NCBI GenBank assembly: GCA_026126125.1
Contig: JAHCJW010000021.1
Location: 1 to 34,136 of the forward strand
DNA: 34,136 bases
DNA from: Devosia sp.
Lineage (GTDB): Bacteria; Pseudomonadota; Alphaproteobacteria; Rhizobiales; Devosiaceae
Direction: 5' to 3'
In this document: piece after piece, positions 15,437 through 24,330 of the stretch
Numbering within the stretch: the first letter of the stretch is position 1
Layout of the letters: each line of letters opens with the position of its first letter
Notes under the pieces: model-generated
Seen by the model: only the letters and a program-made list of their open reading frames with translations
Databases searched by the model: none
What the model was told of the DNA's origin: nothing
Program-made: the position numbers and the translations under genes

Positions 15437-15538
15437 TGGAGATGATATAGGCTGATTTGACGACAATCGCCAGACATCCGGGCGCAAAGCCGGATTGCGC
15501 TCGCAGGGAACCGGACGGCGCGCCGGAATTTTATCACC

Positions 15539-16966
15539 ATGACCCGCTTTATCCCCGCCTGTTTTCATCAAAGCCTCGGCAGCGATTTTTTCGATCCCGT
15601 CGCCCCGGCCGATTTCCCCCAGACCCTGTTGCGTCACCGCGACCGGCGCTGGGCCGAGCGCCTGGGGCTGGCAGGCTTGAGCGAGGCGGACTGGCTCCGC
15701 CATTTCGGCCGTTTCGAGCCTCTGCCCGGCGCCCAGGCCCAGCCCCTGGCGCTGCGCTATCACGGCCACCAGTTCCGCTCCTATAACCCCGATCTGGGCG
15801 ACGGGCGCGGCTTTCTGTTTGCCCAATGCATCGACCCGGTCGATGGGCGCCTGCTCGATTTCGGCACCAAGGGCTCGGGCAAGACGCCGTGGTCGCGCGG
15901 CGGCGACGGGCGGCTGACGCTCAAGGGCGGGGTGCGCGAAATTCTCGCCACCGAAATGCTCGAGGCGCTGGGCGTCTATACCTCGAAGAGCTTTTGTCTG
16001 GTCGAGACCGGCGAACAGCTCTGGCGCGGCGACGAACCTTCCCCCACCCGCTCCAGCGTTCTGACGCGTTTGAGCCACAGCCATATCCGCATCGGCACCT
16101 TCCAGCGCCTTGCCTATCTCGAGGATACGGCCAATCTCGCCAAATTGCTCGATTACTGCATCGCTCACTATTATCCGGGGCTGGAAGGCGCCACCGACAA
16201 GGCGGCCGCCTTTTTGGAGGCGGTGGTGGCCAATGTGGCGCGATTGGGGGCGCAGTGGACCGGCGCCGGTTTCGTGCATGGCGTGCTCAACACCGACAAT
16301 ATCAACATCACCGGCGAGAGCTTCGATTATGGACCCTGGCGCTTCCTGCCCGTCTATGATCCCGATTTCACCGCCGCCTATTTCGACGAGACCGGGCTTT
16401 ATGGTTTCGGGCGCCAGCCCGACACGCTGGCCTGGAACCTGACGCGGCTGGCCGAATGTCTCGTGCCGCTTTCCTCCATCGCGGCGCTGGAGCCGGCGCT
16501 CAATTCGGTCTGGCCGGTGTTCCGCGCCGAATTGCCGAAAACCATTCTGGGGCGGCTGGGCCTCGAGCCGCGCGACACCGAAAGCGACAGCGCCTTCGTC
16601 ACCACGCTCTTTGGCTTTCTGGCGGCCAGCAAGGCCCCTTACGAGCAGTTTTTCTTCGACTGGCGCGGTGGCAGGCTGAGCGCCGAGCGGGCGGCGTCGA
16701 GCCCCGCGGCGTCATTTTATGCGAGCGAGGCCTTCCGGCCCGTCGCCGACGCGCTCGAAGGGTTCGCCCCGACCGATACCGTCAATCTCGACCACGCTTA
16801 TTTCGCCCGGCTCACGCCGCGCACCATGCTGATCGACGAGGTGGAAGCGATCTGGGCGCCGATCGCCGAGAGCGACGACTGGAGCCTTTTCCACGCGACA
16901 CTGGCGCAGATCGCCCAGATGCGCGAGGCGTATGGGGTGGGGGTGGAGACAAGCGCCGGACCGTAA
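15539..16966 (+). CDS. selO: Protein adenylyltransferase SelO (YdiU)
   Basis: This 475-residue SelO-family pseudokinase transfers AMP from ATP to Ser/Thr/Tyr of target proteins and is linked to redox stress. Hallmarks are LALRYHGHQFRSYNPDLGDGR minus its last residue (70-89), the nucleotide-binding K111 in FGTKGSGKTPWSR, the R/E segment DGRLTLKGGVREILATEM (123-140), and D253/N254 with D263 in HGVLNTDNINITGESFDYG. These match the catalytic residues of characterised SelO. The length fits the family (about 480-490). The start is ATG at 15539, with no clear ribosome site. It is followed after 27 bp by the carbonic-anhydrase-like gene and may form a two-gene unit. Confidence 0.95.
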   Translation: MTRFIPACFHQSLGSDFFDPVAPADFPQTLLRHRDRRWAERLGLAGLSEADWLRHFGRFEPLPGAQAQPLALRYHGHQFRSYNPDLGDGRGFLFAQCIDPVDGRLLDFGTKGSGKTPWSRGGDGRLTLKGGVREILATEMLEALGVYTSKSFCLVETGEQLWRGDEPSPTRSSVLTRLSHSHIRIGTFQRLAYLEDTANLAKLLDYCIAHYYPGLEGATDKAAAFLEAVVANVARLGAQWTGAGFVHGVLNTDNINITGESFDYGPWRFLPVYDPDFTAAYFDETGLYGFGRQPDTLAWNLTRLAECLVPLSSIAALEPALNSVWPVFRAELPKTILGRLGLEPRDTESDSAFVTTLFGFLAASKAPYEQFFFDWRGGRLSAERAASSPAASFYASEAFRPVADALEGFAPTDTVNLDHAYFARLTPRTMLIDEVEAIWAPIAESDDWSLFHATLAQIAQMREAYGVGVETSAGP

Positions 16967-16993
16967 TACACTGTCCAAAACAGGGAGAACCAC

Positions 16994-17545
16994 ATGCCCA
17001 TTTACGCGCTCGATGGCGCCGCCCCGGAAATCGATCCCGATGTCGGCTTCATCGCCCCTAACGCGGTGCTGGTCGGCGATATCGTCGTCGGGCCGGAAGC
17101 CGGCATCTGGTTCGGCGTGGTGGCGCGCGGCGATATCGAGCGCATTTCCATCGGCGCGCGCACCAATGTGCAGGAAAATACCGTCCTGCACACCGACAAG
17201 GGTTTTCCGCTCAGCATCGGCGCCAATTGCACCATCGGCCATGCGGCCATCGTGCATGGCTGCACCATCGGCGACAACACGCTGATCGGCATGGGCGCCA
17301 CCGTGCTCAACGGCGCCCGGATCGGCAGGAACTGTCTGATTGGCGCCAATGCGCTGATCACCGAAGGCAAGGAAATCCCCGACAACTCCCTCGTCGTCGG
17401 CGCGCCCGGAAAGGTGATCCGCACCCTAGGGCCGGAGGCGGAAGCGGAACTTGCGGCCTCGGCCGACCGCTACGTCAAAAACGCGCGGCGCTTTGCCTCC
17501 GGCATGGTCGAAGTCAGCCGATCGGGCGATTTCGACCCGGCCTGA
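16994..17545 (+). CDS. Gamma-carbonic-anhydrase-like hexapeptide protein
   Basis: This 183-residue left-handed beta-helix protein is of the gamma-carbonic anhydrase/YrdA/PaaY family and is expected to form trimers in the cytosol. The three metal-binding histidines are present: H66 in NTVLHTDKGF, and H83 and H88 in IGHAAIVHGC. The hexapeptide repeats run from about 20 to 140, with the typical VVGAPGKVIRTL ending. Carbonic anhydrase activity is plausible, but many family members show none. The start has a clear ribosome site (AGGGAGAACC). It lies close behind selO and ends 12 bp from the converging phosphotransferase gene. Confidence 0.94.
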   Translation: MPIYALDGAAPEIDPDVGFIAPNAVLVGDIVVGPEAGIWFGVVARGDIERISIGARTNVQENTVLHTDKGFPLSIGANCTIGHAAIVHGCTIGDNTLIGMGATVLNGARIGRNCLIGANALITEGKEIPDNSLVVGAPGKVIRTLGPEAEAELAASADRYVKNARRFASGMVEVSRSGDFDPA

Positions 17546-17557
17546 GGCTTGGGTGCC

Positions 17558-18346
17558 TTATATTGCCAACAGCGTCTTGTTGCGGTCCATCCAGGCGGCG
17601 CTGCGGGCGCGCCATGCCAGCGCCCAAAGCGGTGCCGGATCGATGCTTTCAGGTGTGATCCGCGCTTCGATGGCTTCATTGGCCGTGTCGTGCAGCGCCA
17701 GCAGGATCATCGTGTCTACGAGGTCCTGGCGGCTGGCGCGGGGAAGCTCGTAGCCATCGGCGATGGCAGTCAGATGCCGGGCACGGACGGCCGGGGCGGC
17801 CAGACCGAGGCGCTCGGCCAGATCATCATCGAAAAGATGGGCGTTGAGCCAGCACAATTGCGCCAGCTCCACCAGCGGATCGACGGGGCCGGACTGTTCC
17901 CAATCGATGAAGGCGGTTGGCCGTCCATTGTCGGCTAGAATGTTCCAGTCCCCCAGATCGCAATGGCCGATGAGGCGCGTCCCCTTGCCCAGATCGCGGC
18001 CGAACCAAGGGCGCCAGAGCGCCTCGGGCGGCGGCGTGAACCTGCGGCTGAGACGATGGAGTTCGGCCAGCATCTGTCCAAGAGCAAAATGGGCCTCGTC
18101 CGGCCAAGGGCCGGGATGCGGCGAGGCGCCCGGGAGATAGCTCAAGGTTTCTCTGCCCTGGGCGTCGAAGCCGTCGCCGACGACACGCGGTGCAGCGGAA
18201 AAGCCCTCCTCTTCGAGAAAGCGCAAAAAAGCGTGGACCGACCCCGCCCATGGTCCGGTTTGGCGGTGGACGACATCGCCAATCCGGCGCACATCGCTGC
18301 GGCCGCCGCCGGTGAGGATTTCTTCTTTTTCGCCCGCGGGCGTCAA
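17558..18346 (-). CDS. APH-fold phosphotransferase
   Basis: This 262-residue protein is an aminoglycoside-phosphotransferase-family small-molecule kinase. The catalytic loop is GHCDLGDWNIL (H128, D130, N135), and the metal-binding D148 is in TAFIDWEQSGPVDP. The N-lobe is short (about 1-75), as in many APH-like proteins. The substrate is unknown. Antibiotic resistance is not implied, since most chromosomal members act on metabolites such as choline, sugars or amino acids. The start is a TTG overlapping the polA stop by 4 bases (TTGA), with GAGG upstream, so it is probably translated together with polA. Confidence 0.85.
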   Translation of the reverse strand: MTPAGEKEEILTGGGRSDVRRIGDVVHRQTGPWAGSVHAFLRFLEEEGFSAAPRVVGDGFDAQGRETLSYLPGASPHPGPWPDEAHFALGQMLAELHRLSRRFTPPPEALWRPWFGRDLGKGTRLIGHCDLGDWNILADNGRPTAFIDWEQSGPVDPLVELAQLCWLNAHLFDDDLAERLGLAAPAVRARHLTAIADGYELPRASRQDLVDTMILLALHDTANEAIEARITPESIDPAPLWALAWRARSAAWMDRNKTLLAI

Positions 18347-21264
18347 TGCGCCTCGTCCCAGTTCCTGGCCGCGTGCGCGTCGACCCGGATCGGCACGGTC
18401 AGCCGCACCGCCGGTTCGGCGGCGCCTTCCATCACGCGCCGGATCACCGGGATGGCGGCGTCTTGCGTGCCTTCGGGCACTTCGAAGATCAACTCGTCAT
18501 GCACCTGCAGCAGCATATCGGCTTCGATGCCCGTTTTTTGCAATTCGCCCTCCATGCGGATCATGGCGCGGCGGATGATATCGGCGGCCGAGCCCTGGAT
18601 GGGGGCGTTGATCGAGGCGCGCTCGACAAAGGCGCGTTCGCTGGGGTTGCCCGAATTGGCATTGGGGAATTGGATCTTGCGCCCGAAAATGGTGGTGACA
18701 TGGCCATCGGCCTTCACCCGCATCTTCTGGGCGTCCATATAGTCGCGAATGCCCGGGAAGCGCTCGAAATAGGTCTTGATATAGTCGCCCGCCTCGGCGC
18801 GGCCGATGCCGAGCTGATTGGCGAGGCCGAAGGCGGAAATGCCGTAGATGATGCCGAAATTGATCGCCTTGGCGCGGCGGCGCACTTCGCTCGGCATGTC
18901 CTTGACCGGCACGTTGAACATTTCCGATGCCGTCATGGCGTGAATGTCGAGGCCTTCCTCGAAGGCGTCCTTGAGCGCCCCGATATCGGCGATATGGGCG
19001 AGAACGCGCAACTCGATCTGGCTGTAGTCGGCCGAAATCAGCACCTTGCCGGGCGGGGCGATGAAGGCGGTGCGGATCTTGCGCCCGTCCTCGGTGCGCA
19101 CCGGGATGTTCTGCAGGTTCGGATCGTTGGACGAGAGCCGTCCGGTGAGCACCGAGGCCTGCGAATAGGAGGTGTGGACCCGCCCGGTGCGCGGATTGAT
19201 ATAGGTGGGCAGGGCGTCGGTATAGGTGCCCTTCAATTTGGTCAGCTGGCGCCAGTCGACAATAGTGCGGGCGAGCGGAATGCCCTTCAAGGCCAGGTCT
19301 TCGAGCACGTCGGCGCCGGTGGACCAGGCGCCGGTCTTGGTCTTGCTGCCCCCTTCGAGCCCCATCTTGCCGAAGAGGATTTCGCCCAATTGTTTGGGCG
19401 AGCCGAGATTGAAGGTTTCCCCGGCCAATGCGTGCGCTTCGGCCTCGAAGGCGGCGGCGCGCTGGGAAAAGTCGCCGGAGAGCCGGGCAAGGATCTGCCG
19501 GTCGACGGTGATGCCGCGCGCTTCCATGCGGGCGAGGACCGGGGCCAGGGGGCGTTCGAGGGTTTCGTAGAGCGTCGTGGCGTTTTCGGCGGCAAGGCGG
19601 GGCTTGAGCACATGCCAGAGCCTGAGGGTGATATCGGCATCCTCGGCCCCATAGCGGGCGGCGGCGGCGATCTCGAGCTGATCGAAGGTCTTCTGGTTCT
19701 TGCCGGTGCCGGCCAGCTCGGCAAAGCTGACGGTCTTGTGGTCGAGCCAATGCTCGGCCAGCACGTCCATGCCATTATAGCGGGGGCCGTCCAGCGCATA
19801 GGAAATGAGCATGGTGTCATCGACCGGCGCCAGCGTGATGCCGTAGCGCATCAGCACTTCCATGTCGTATTTGACGTTTTGCCCGATCTTGAGGATGGCG
19901 CGGTCTTCGAGGACGGGCTTGAGCGCGTCGAGCACGGCGCGAAGGGGCAATTGCCCCTCGACCAGGCCGCCGCCGCCGAGCAGATCGCCAGGCTTGGCGT
20001 GGCCGACCGGAATATAGCAGCCTTCCCCGATGCGGGTGGACAGGCAAATGCCGACGAGATCGGCCTGTTGCGGATCGAGCCCGGTGGTTTCCGTGTCGAC
20101 GGCCACAAAGCCCACATCGATGATTTTCGCCACCCAGCGCGACAGCTGCTCGGGCGTGGTGACGATGTCGTAATCGTCGTAATTGACCGGGATGGCCTTG
20201 ACCCGCGCATGCTCTTCGGCGGCGTGGCGGGCCGGACCCGAGCCGGGCACCACATTGGCGGCCAGCTTGGCCTTGGCCACCGAAAGCGAGGTGGACTTTT
20301 GTGGCGCGCCGGGAATGTCGGCGCTGCCGCCGGCGCGCAGTTCCGGATCGGCCTCGAAATCGTCCGGATTGGCTTCGAGCAGCGTTCCCAACCGCTTGCT
20401 GATGGTGTTGAATTCCATCGCCTTGAGGAAAGGAAACAGCGTCGAGGGATTGATCGGTTGGCGGATGAGGCCGTCGAGGTCGAGCTCGACCGGCACGCGC
20501 TGCTCGAGCGTCACCAGGCGCTTGGAAATGCGGGCAAGCTCGGCATTGTCGATCAGCTTTTGCCGGCGCGCCGGCTGCTTGATCTCGGCGGCGCGGCTGA
20601 GCAGGGTTTCCAGATCGCCATAGGTGTTGATCAATTCGGCCGCCGTCTTGACGCCGATCCCAGGCACGCCGGGAACGTTGTCGACGCTGTCGCCGCACAA
20701 GGCCTGCACATCGATGACCTTGTCGGGGGTGACGCCGAACTTGGTGAAAACCTCCTCGGGGCCGATCCAGCGCAGGGGCGGCTGGCCGGGGCGCGGAATG
20801 GTGTCGAGCAGCTGGATCGAGCCATCGGGCTCGACGAGCTGCATCAGATCCTTGTCCGAGGAGGCGATGGTCACCTTCATCCCCGCCGCGCGTGCCAAAG
20901 CGGCGTAGGTCGCCATGATGTCGTCGGCTTCCCAGCCTTCCATCTCGATGGAGGGAATGGAGAAGGCCCGCGTGGCCGAGCGGGTGAGGGGAAATTGCGG
21001 CACCAGTTCCTCGGGCGCCGGCGGCCGCTGGGCCTTGTATTGGGGATAGATGTCGTCGCGGAAGGTCTTGCCCTTGGCGTCGAAAATCACCGCCATATGG
21101 GTGGGGGGCTCCGCCCCGTCCATGTCCTGCGTCAGCTTGAACAGCATGTTGCAGAAGCCCTGCACGCAGCCCACCGGCAGCCCGTCCGACTTGCGGCTGA
21201 GCGGCGGCAGAGCGTGGAAGGCGCGGAAAATATAGCCCGAGCCATCAACGAGCAGCAGATGCAT
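18343..21264 (-). CDS. polA: DNA polymerase I
   Basis: This 973-residue polymerase handles Okazaki-fragment maturation and repair. The 5'-nuclease domain (1-300) has LLLVDGSGYIFRAFHA, the acidic cluster EGWEADDI, and GDSVDNVPGVPGIGVKTA (191-208). The 3'-5' exonuclease (about 363-560) keeps its catalytic residues: D390 and E392 in VAVDTETTGLD, D467 in GQNVKYD, and D544 in YGAEDADITL. It should therefore proofread. In the polymerase domain, motif A is SADYSQIELRVLAHI (D746), motif B is RRAKAINFGIIYGIS (796-810), and motif C is QVHDELIFE (H922, D923). The frame is open 16 codons upstream. I chose the ATG at 21264, with GGGGAA before it and the family start MHLLLVDGSG. Confidence 0.98.
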   Translation of the reverse strand: MHLLLVDGSGYIFRAFHALPPLSRKSDGLPVGCVQGFCNMLFKLTQDMDGAEPPTHMAVIFDAKGKTFRDDIYPQYKAQRPPAPEELVPQFPLTRSATRAFSIPSIEMEGWEADDIMATYAALARAAGMKVTIASSDKDLMQLVEPDGSIQLLDTIPRPGQPPLRWIGPEEVFTKFGVTPDKVIDVQALCGDSVDNVPGVPGIGVKTAAELINTYGDLETLLSRAAEIKQPARRQKLIDNAELARISKRLVTLEQRVPVELDLDGLIRQPINPSTLFPFLKAMEFNTISKRLGTLLEANPDDFEADPELRAGGSADIPGAPQKSTSLSVAKAKLAANVVPGSGPARHAAEEHARVKAIPVNYDDYDIVTTPEQLSRWVAKIIDVGFVAVDTETTGLDPQQADLVGICLSTRIGEGCYIPVGHAKPGDLLGGGGLVEGQLPLRAVLDALKPVLEDRAILKIGQNVKYDMEVLMRYGITLAPVDDTMLISYALDGPRYNGMDVLAEHWLDHKTVSFAELAGTGKNQKTFDQLEIAAAARYGAEDADITLRLWHVLKPRLAAENATTLYETLERPLAPVLARMEARGITVDRQILARLSGDFSQRAAAFEAEAHALAGETFNLGSPKQLGEILFGKMGLEGGSKTKTGAWSTGADVLEDLALKGIPLARTIVDWRQLTKLKGTYTDALPTYINPRTGRVHTSYSQASVLTGRLSSNDPNLQNIPVRTEDGRKIRTAFIAPPGKVLISADYSQIELRVLAHIADIGALKDAFEEGLDIHAMTASEMFNVPVKDMPSEVRRRAKAINFGIIYGISAFGLANQLGIGRAEAGDYIKTYFERFPGIRDYMDAQKMRVKADGHVTTIFGRKIQFPNANSGNPSERAFVERASINAPIQGSAADIIRRAMIRMEGELQKTGIEADMLLQVHDELIFEVPEGTQDAAIPVIRRVMEGAAEPAVRLTVPIRVDAHAARNWDEAH

Positions 21265-21432
21265 GACGATTCCCCTTTGCACTCGCGCGCGATTGTAAAG
21301 GCTCGGGAACAAATCCGGTACCCGATTTTTGCCTGAGGGGGAGGGATCGGCTCCCCGATGTGGAAATCATCGGCAACCAGCGGCCCGCCCGCACGTTGAG
21401 CGAGGGACGATGCGGCGCGGCGGAGGCGAAAA

Positions 21433-21702
21433 ATGGCGATGTTTGGCAGAGCAGAGCGGATCGACTGGACCATGCTCAAGATGCAGGAGCAATTGGTGAT
21501 GCTCGCCATGACGGGCGAGCCGCAGCTTCAGGTCGAGTGGCCCCTGCAGCGCGCGCTCTGTTTTCACAAGCTGGCGGAGATCACCCCGCGCGGCCTGCGC
21601 CTGACGCGATTGGGCCGGCTGGTGATGGCGGAGCGGCATGGTCTGCCGGTCGTGGTGGGACGCGACGGCGGCTCGCCGCCCCTGGCCTCCATGGGCCGCT
21701 GA
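21433..21702 (+). CDS. Small hypothetical protein, 89 aa
   Basis: This 89-codon frame starts with MAMFGRAERIDWTMLKMQEQ and has GGAGG about 7 bases upstream of its ATG. Composition is balanced and helical at first (6-33), then ITPRGLRLTRLGRLVMAERH (50-69), which resembles a small basic DNA- or RNA-binding segment. That likeness is only suggestive. No membrane segment or signal. It is divergent from polA by 168 bp and ends shortly before a repeat copy. The good ribosome site and natural-looking residues favour a real gene; no function is assigned. Confidence 0.6.
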   Translation: MAMFGRAERIDWTMLKMQEQLVMLAMTGEPQLQVEWPLQRALCFHKLAEITPRGLRLTRLGRLVMAERHGLPVVVGRDGGSPPLASMGR

Positions 21703-21742
21703 AGCGCGTCGCGTTTGTTTCAGATCAGCGTCATTCGCTTTC

Positions 21743-21808
21743 GAGCGGCGTGCGTTCCCTCGCACGCAAATTGCCGCTCCAGTCCCCACTTTCGGCAGAC
21801 ATGCTCTA
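21743..21808. repeat. Mosaic intergenic repeat, copy 3
   Basis: GAGCGGCGTGCGTTCCCTCG and the following CACGCAAATTGCCGCTC (to about 21779) form the hairpin module, with a changed loop but conserved pairing. The CCACTTTCGGCAGACATGCTCTA module runs to 21808, minus its first bases. The end of the element supplies the stop codon of the intradiol dioxygenase gene (CTA at 21806-21808 on the top strand). The 40 bp before it (GCGTCGCGTTTGTTTCAGAT onward, from 21706) may be a further module. Confidence 0.75.
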
Positions 21809-22681
21809 TTTTCGCACCGGCGGGGTCAGCGTGGTGCGGTCGGCCGTACCGGTCGGACCGCCCATGGGGCCGCCCCGACCACCTTCGGGCGGCGGGCCGC
21901 CCATGTCGCCGGCTGGCGGCGGAGGACGGTCGCCGCCGCCGAAGGAAAAACCGATGGACGAGCGGGCATTGGGATCGACGCCGATGATCATGGCGGCGAG
22001 ATATTCTTCGTCCAGCTCCTTGAGGAAGGCATAGGCGGCGCGGGTCGATTGCGCGGCGATGCTGTCATTGGAGTTGAGCGTGTCGCGGGTGCTGGCGCGA
22101 TCGCTATAGGGCGCGACGTTGAGATAGATATATTCCGAGAGCGCATCGGGAAAAAACATCTGCCCGGTGAGGATGACGTTCTGGGCGATGAAGACCTTGA
22201 AATGGATATGGGTGGTGCGGCCGCGATACCAGCTGGGATAGACGGTTTCGAATTCGACGATGCCATTGGCGTCGGCGAACTGGGTGCCGCGCATGAAGGT
22301 TTGGCCGGTCGTGTCCACGCTGCCATCATCGCCCTGGCCGGGATAGCCGGAATAGACGCCGGTGGCGTCGCAATGCCAGATATCGACGCGGGCGCCTTCG
22401 AAAGCAGCGCAATCGGCATCGACGATCTGCAGGCGCACGCGCAGGGGAATGCCGGGCCGGGCCTCGGTGATGTCGATGCGCTCCAGCGCCGGGTCGAAAT
22501 AATAGGGGCCCTCGGTGACCTCGGGAATGATGGCGCAGACATCGGCGCCCTGCAAAAGCGCGGCAGTCTGGCGGGCGCTGGCGCCGGCTTCCTGGGCAAA
22601 GGCGGCCTGTGTCATCACCAGACCGCCTGAAGCGGTGACGGCGAGGGCGCGGAAGGCGTCGCGGCGGCTCAAAGTGGGCAT
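21806..22681 (-). CDS. Tat-exported intradiol dioxygenase-like protein
   Basis: This 291-residue protein begins with a probable twin-arginine signal (SRRDAFRALAVTASGG, cleavage near AAFA-QE at 29-30), so it is predicted to be periplasmic or secreted. The core resembles catechol/protocatechuate intradiol dioxygenases: EGPYYFDP (Y60 or Y61), Y152 in YPSWYRGRTTHIHFKV, and H158/H160 provide a full Tyr-Tyr-His-His iron site. A flexible Gly/Pro-rich tail (about 248-280) ends the protein. Exported members of this family are not catechol-pathway enzymes, and their natural substrate is generally unknown. The start has GAGGAG upstream. It follows otsA by 112 bp on the same strand but is probably functionally separate. 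Confidence 0.88.
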   Translation of the reverse strand: MPTLSRRDAFRALAVTASGGLVMTQAAFAQEAGASARQTAALLQGADVCAIIPEVTEGPYYFDPALERIDITEARPGIPLRVRLQIVDADCAAFEGARVDIWHCDATGVYSGYPGQGDDGSVDTTGQTFMRGTQFADANGIVEFETVYPSWYRGRTTHIHFKVFIAQNVILTGQMFFPDALSEYIYLNVAPYSDRASTRDTLNSNDSIAAQSTRAAYAFLKELDEEYLAAMIIGVDPNARSSIGFSFGGGDRPPPPAGDMGGPPPEGGRGGPMGGPTGTADRTTLTPPVRK

Positions 22682-22793
22682 GATCTCAACTCCTCAACGG
22701 ATGTGCTGATCGATGCATAACGCGGCGCGCCCAGGAAGGGGCGTTACAACACGGAGAGCTGGGTGACGGTTTGGTAAGGCTGGTGGATCGCTC

Positions 22794-24206
22794 TCAGGCC
22801 ACGGACGCCAGATAGAGAATGTCGCGCGTGGCGCTCGCCTCGGTGCCGCCAGGGGCGAGGCGAGCGAGGAAGCTCACGGCCCAATCCATGACATTGTGCT
22901 GGCGGGCCGCGTCCATCAGCGATTGCCAACGGGCTCGGCGCTCTTCGAGCGGCATGTCGAGAGCGATGCGCAGGGCTTCGGCCGTTTCGTCGGTGTCGAA
23001 GGGATTGACCTGCAGCGCATCGGGAAAAATCTCGGCGGCGCCGGCGAAGCGCGACAGCACCAGCACGCCGGGGTCTTGCGGGTTCTGCGACCCGACATAT
23101 TCATGGGCGACGAGGTTCATGCCGTCGCGCAGCGGGGTGACGAGACCGACGCGAGCCAGGCGATAAAGGCCGGCCAGGCTGGGCTGGCCATAGGCGCGTT
23201 TGACATAGGTCAGCGGTTGCCAGTCGGGCTCGGCGAAATGGCCCATGACACGGCCGCAAATGGCATCGAGCGTGTCGCTGGTTTCCTGGTATTCCTTGAT
23301 GGTGTCGCGCGAGGGGGGCGCCACCTGAAGCATGTGAACATGGCGGCGGAGGCGCGCATTGTTGGCGAGGAGCTTTTCATAGGCTTCGACGCGCTGCGGC
23401 AGGCCCTTGGAATAATCGAGCCGGTCGACGCCCAGCACCAGGCGTTGTTCCCCCAGCGCCCGCTCCATGCGGCGGATCATCTTGATGGCGGCGGGGCTGG
23501 TGGCGAGAGTAGCGAAGGCGTCGGGATCGGAGCCGATGGGAAAGGCGGCGACTTCGGTGCGGCTGAAGTCGATATGGTCCTGGCTATTGCCGATGAAGGT
23601 CGAGGGGGACTGATGTTCGGCGAATTCGGTGAAGGCGGCGACATCGCGCCGGGCCTGCAGGCCGACGAGATCATAGCGCGAGAGGTCGCGCATCAGTTCG
23701 GCATGGTTGGGAATGGCGTAGAGCGCGTCGGGTGTGGGGAAGGGAATGTGGAGATAAAAACCGATGCGGTTACGCGCGCCCAGCCGGCGCAATTCCGAAG
23801 CCAGGGGAATGAGGTGGTAATCGTGGACCCAGATCACGTCTCCCGGCCGCAGAAGCGGCAACAGGGCGCGGGCGAACTGAGCGTTGACCCGGCGATAGCC
23901 CTCGTACCAATGGCTTTCGATGGTGGCGAGGTCGAGCCGCAAATGGAAGCTGGGCCAGAGGATGGAATTGGAAAATCCGGCGTAATAGGCATGGTGATCG
24001 TCGCGGGTGAGATCGATCTGGGCCACCTTGATGCCGTCGATGTCTTCGAGGCGCGCTTGCGGCGCGGGGTCTTCGGCCAGCTTGCCCGACCAGCCGAACC
24101 AGAAGCCCTCGCGCTCCAAAAGCACTTTTCGCAAGGCCACCGCCAAACCGCCAGCGGCGGGCCCCTTGCTCGGAGTCCGGTTGGAAACGACGACGATGCG
24201 ACTCAT
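22794..24206 (-). CDS. otsA: Trehalose-6-phosphate synthase
   Basis: This 470-residue GT20 glycosyltransferase makes trehalose 6-phosphate from UDP-glucose and glucose 6-phosphate. Active-site residues match the E. coli enzyme closely: R10 in VVVSNRTPS, G19/G20, W84 in SILWPSFHLR, D129 in WVHDYHLIPLA, and R262 and K267 in GVDRLDYSKGLP. The C-terminal nucleotide-sugar motif LRDGMNLVAHEYV is also present. It starts at ATG 24206, with AAAAGAGGC about 7 bases upstream. It lies 165 bp after otsB on the same strand. That gap is mostly a repeat copy, so the two may be joined or partly insulated. Trehalose protects against osmotic stress and drying. Confidence 0.97.
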   Translation of the reverse strand: MSRIVVVSNRTPSKGPAAGGLAVALRKVLLEREGFWFGWSGKLAEDPAPQARLEDIDGIKVAQIDLTRDDHHAYYAGFSNSILWPSFHLRLDLATIESHWYEGYRRVNAQFARALLPLLRPGDVIWVHDYHLIPLASELRRLGARNRIGFYLHIPFPTPDALYAIPNHAELMRDLSRYDLVGLQARRDVAAFTEFAEHQSPSTFIGNSQDHIDFSRTEVAAFPIGSDPDAFATLATSPAAIKMIRRMERALGEQRLVLGVDRLDYSKGLPQRVEAYEKLLANNARLRRHVHMLQVAPPSRDTIKEYQETSDTLDAICGRVMGHFAEPDWQPLTYVKRAYGQPSLAGLYRLARVGLVTPLRDGMNLVAHEYVGSQNPQDPGVLVLSRFAGAAEIFPDALQVNPFDTDETAEALRIALDMPLEERRARWQSLMDAARQHNVMDWAVSFLARLAPGGTEASATRDILYLASVA

Positions 24207-24224
24207 ATTCTCATGCCTCTTTTC

Positions 24225-24330
24225 TAGAGCGGCGTGCCATCTGTCGAACGCAAATCGCCGCTCTAATTCCTTGTTTGCGCATCGGATTGTCCGAAAACCG
24301 TGAGTACATTTTTCGGTCCGATGCCCTAAG
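24225..24330. repeat. Mosaic intergenic repeat, copy 4, between otsB and otsA
   Basis: It contains the hairpin module TAGAGCGGCGTGCCATCTG... AACGCAAATCGCCGCTCTA (24225-24265). The GCATCGGA...TCCGATGC hairpin module follows (24278-24324), with a TTGT insertion in its left arm relative to copy 2. Unlike the other copies it lies between codirectional genes, so it would be transcribed within an otsB-otsA message. Confidence 0.8.

Noticed and set aside
15437..16279. Long N-terminal extension of the HAD protein
   Set aside because: The extension is antisense to selO. The HAD family begins at the ATG at 15436.
17558..18346. Aminoglycoside resistance gene
   Set aside because: The APH fold alone does not show drug resistance; the gene is coupled to polA and looks like a chromosomal metabolite kinase.
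18346..21336. 996-codon rightward open frame opposite polA
   Set aside because: It is antisense to polA, in which every catalytic motif is intact.
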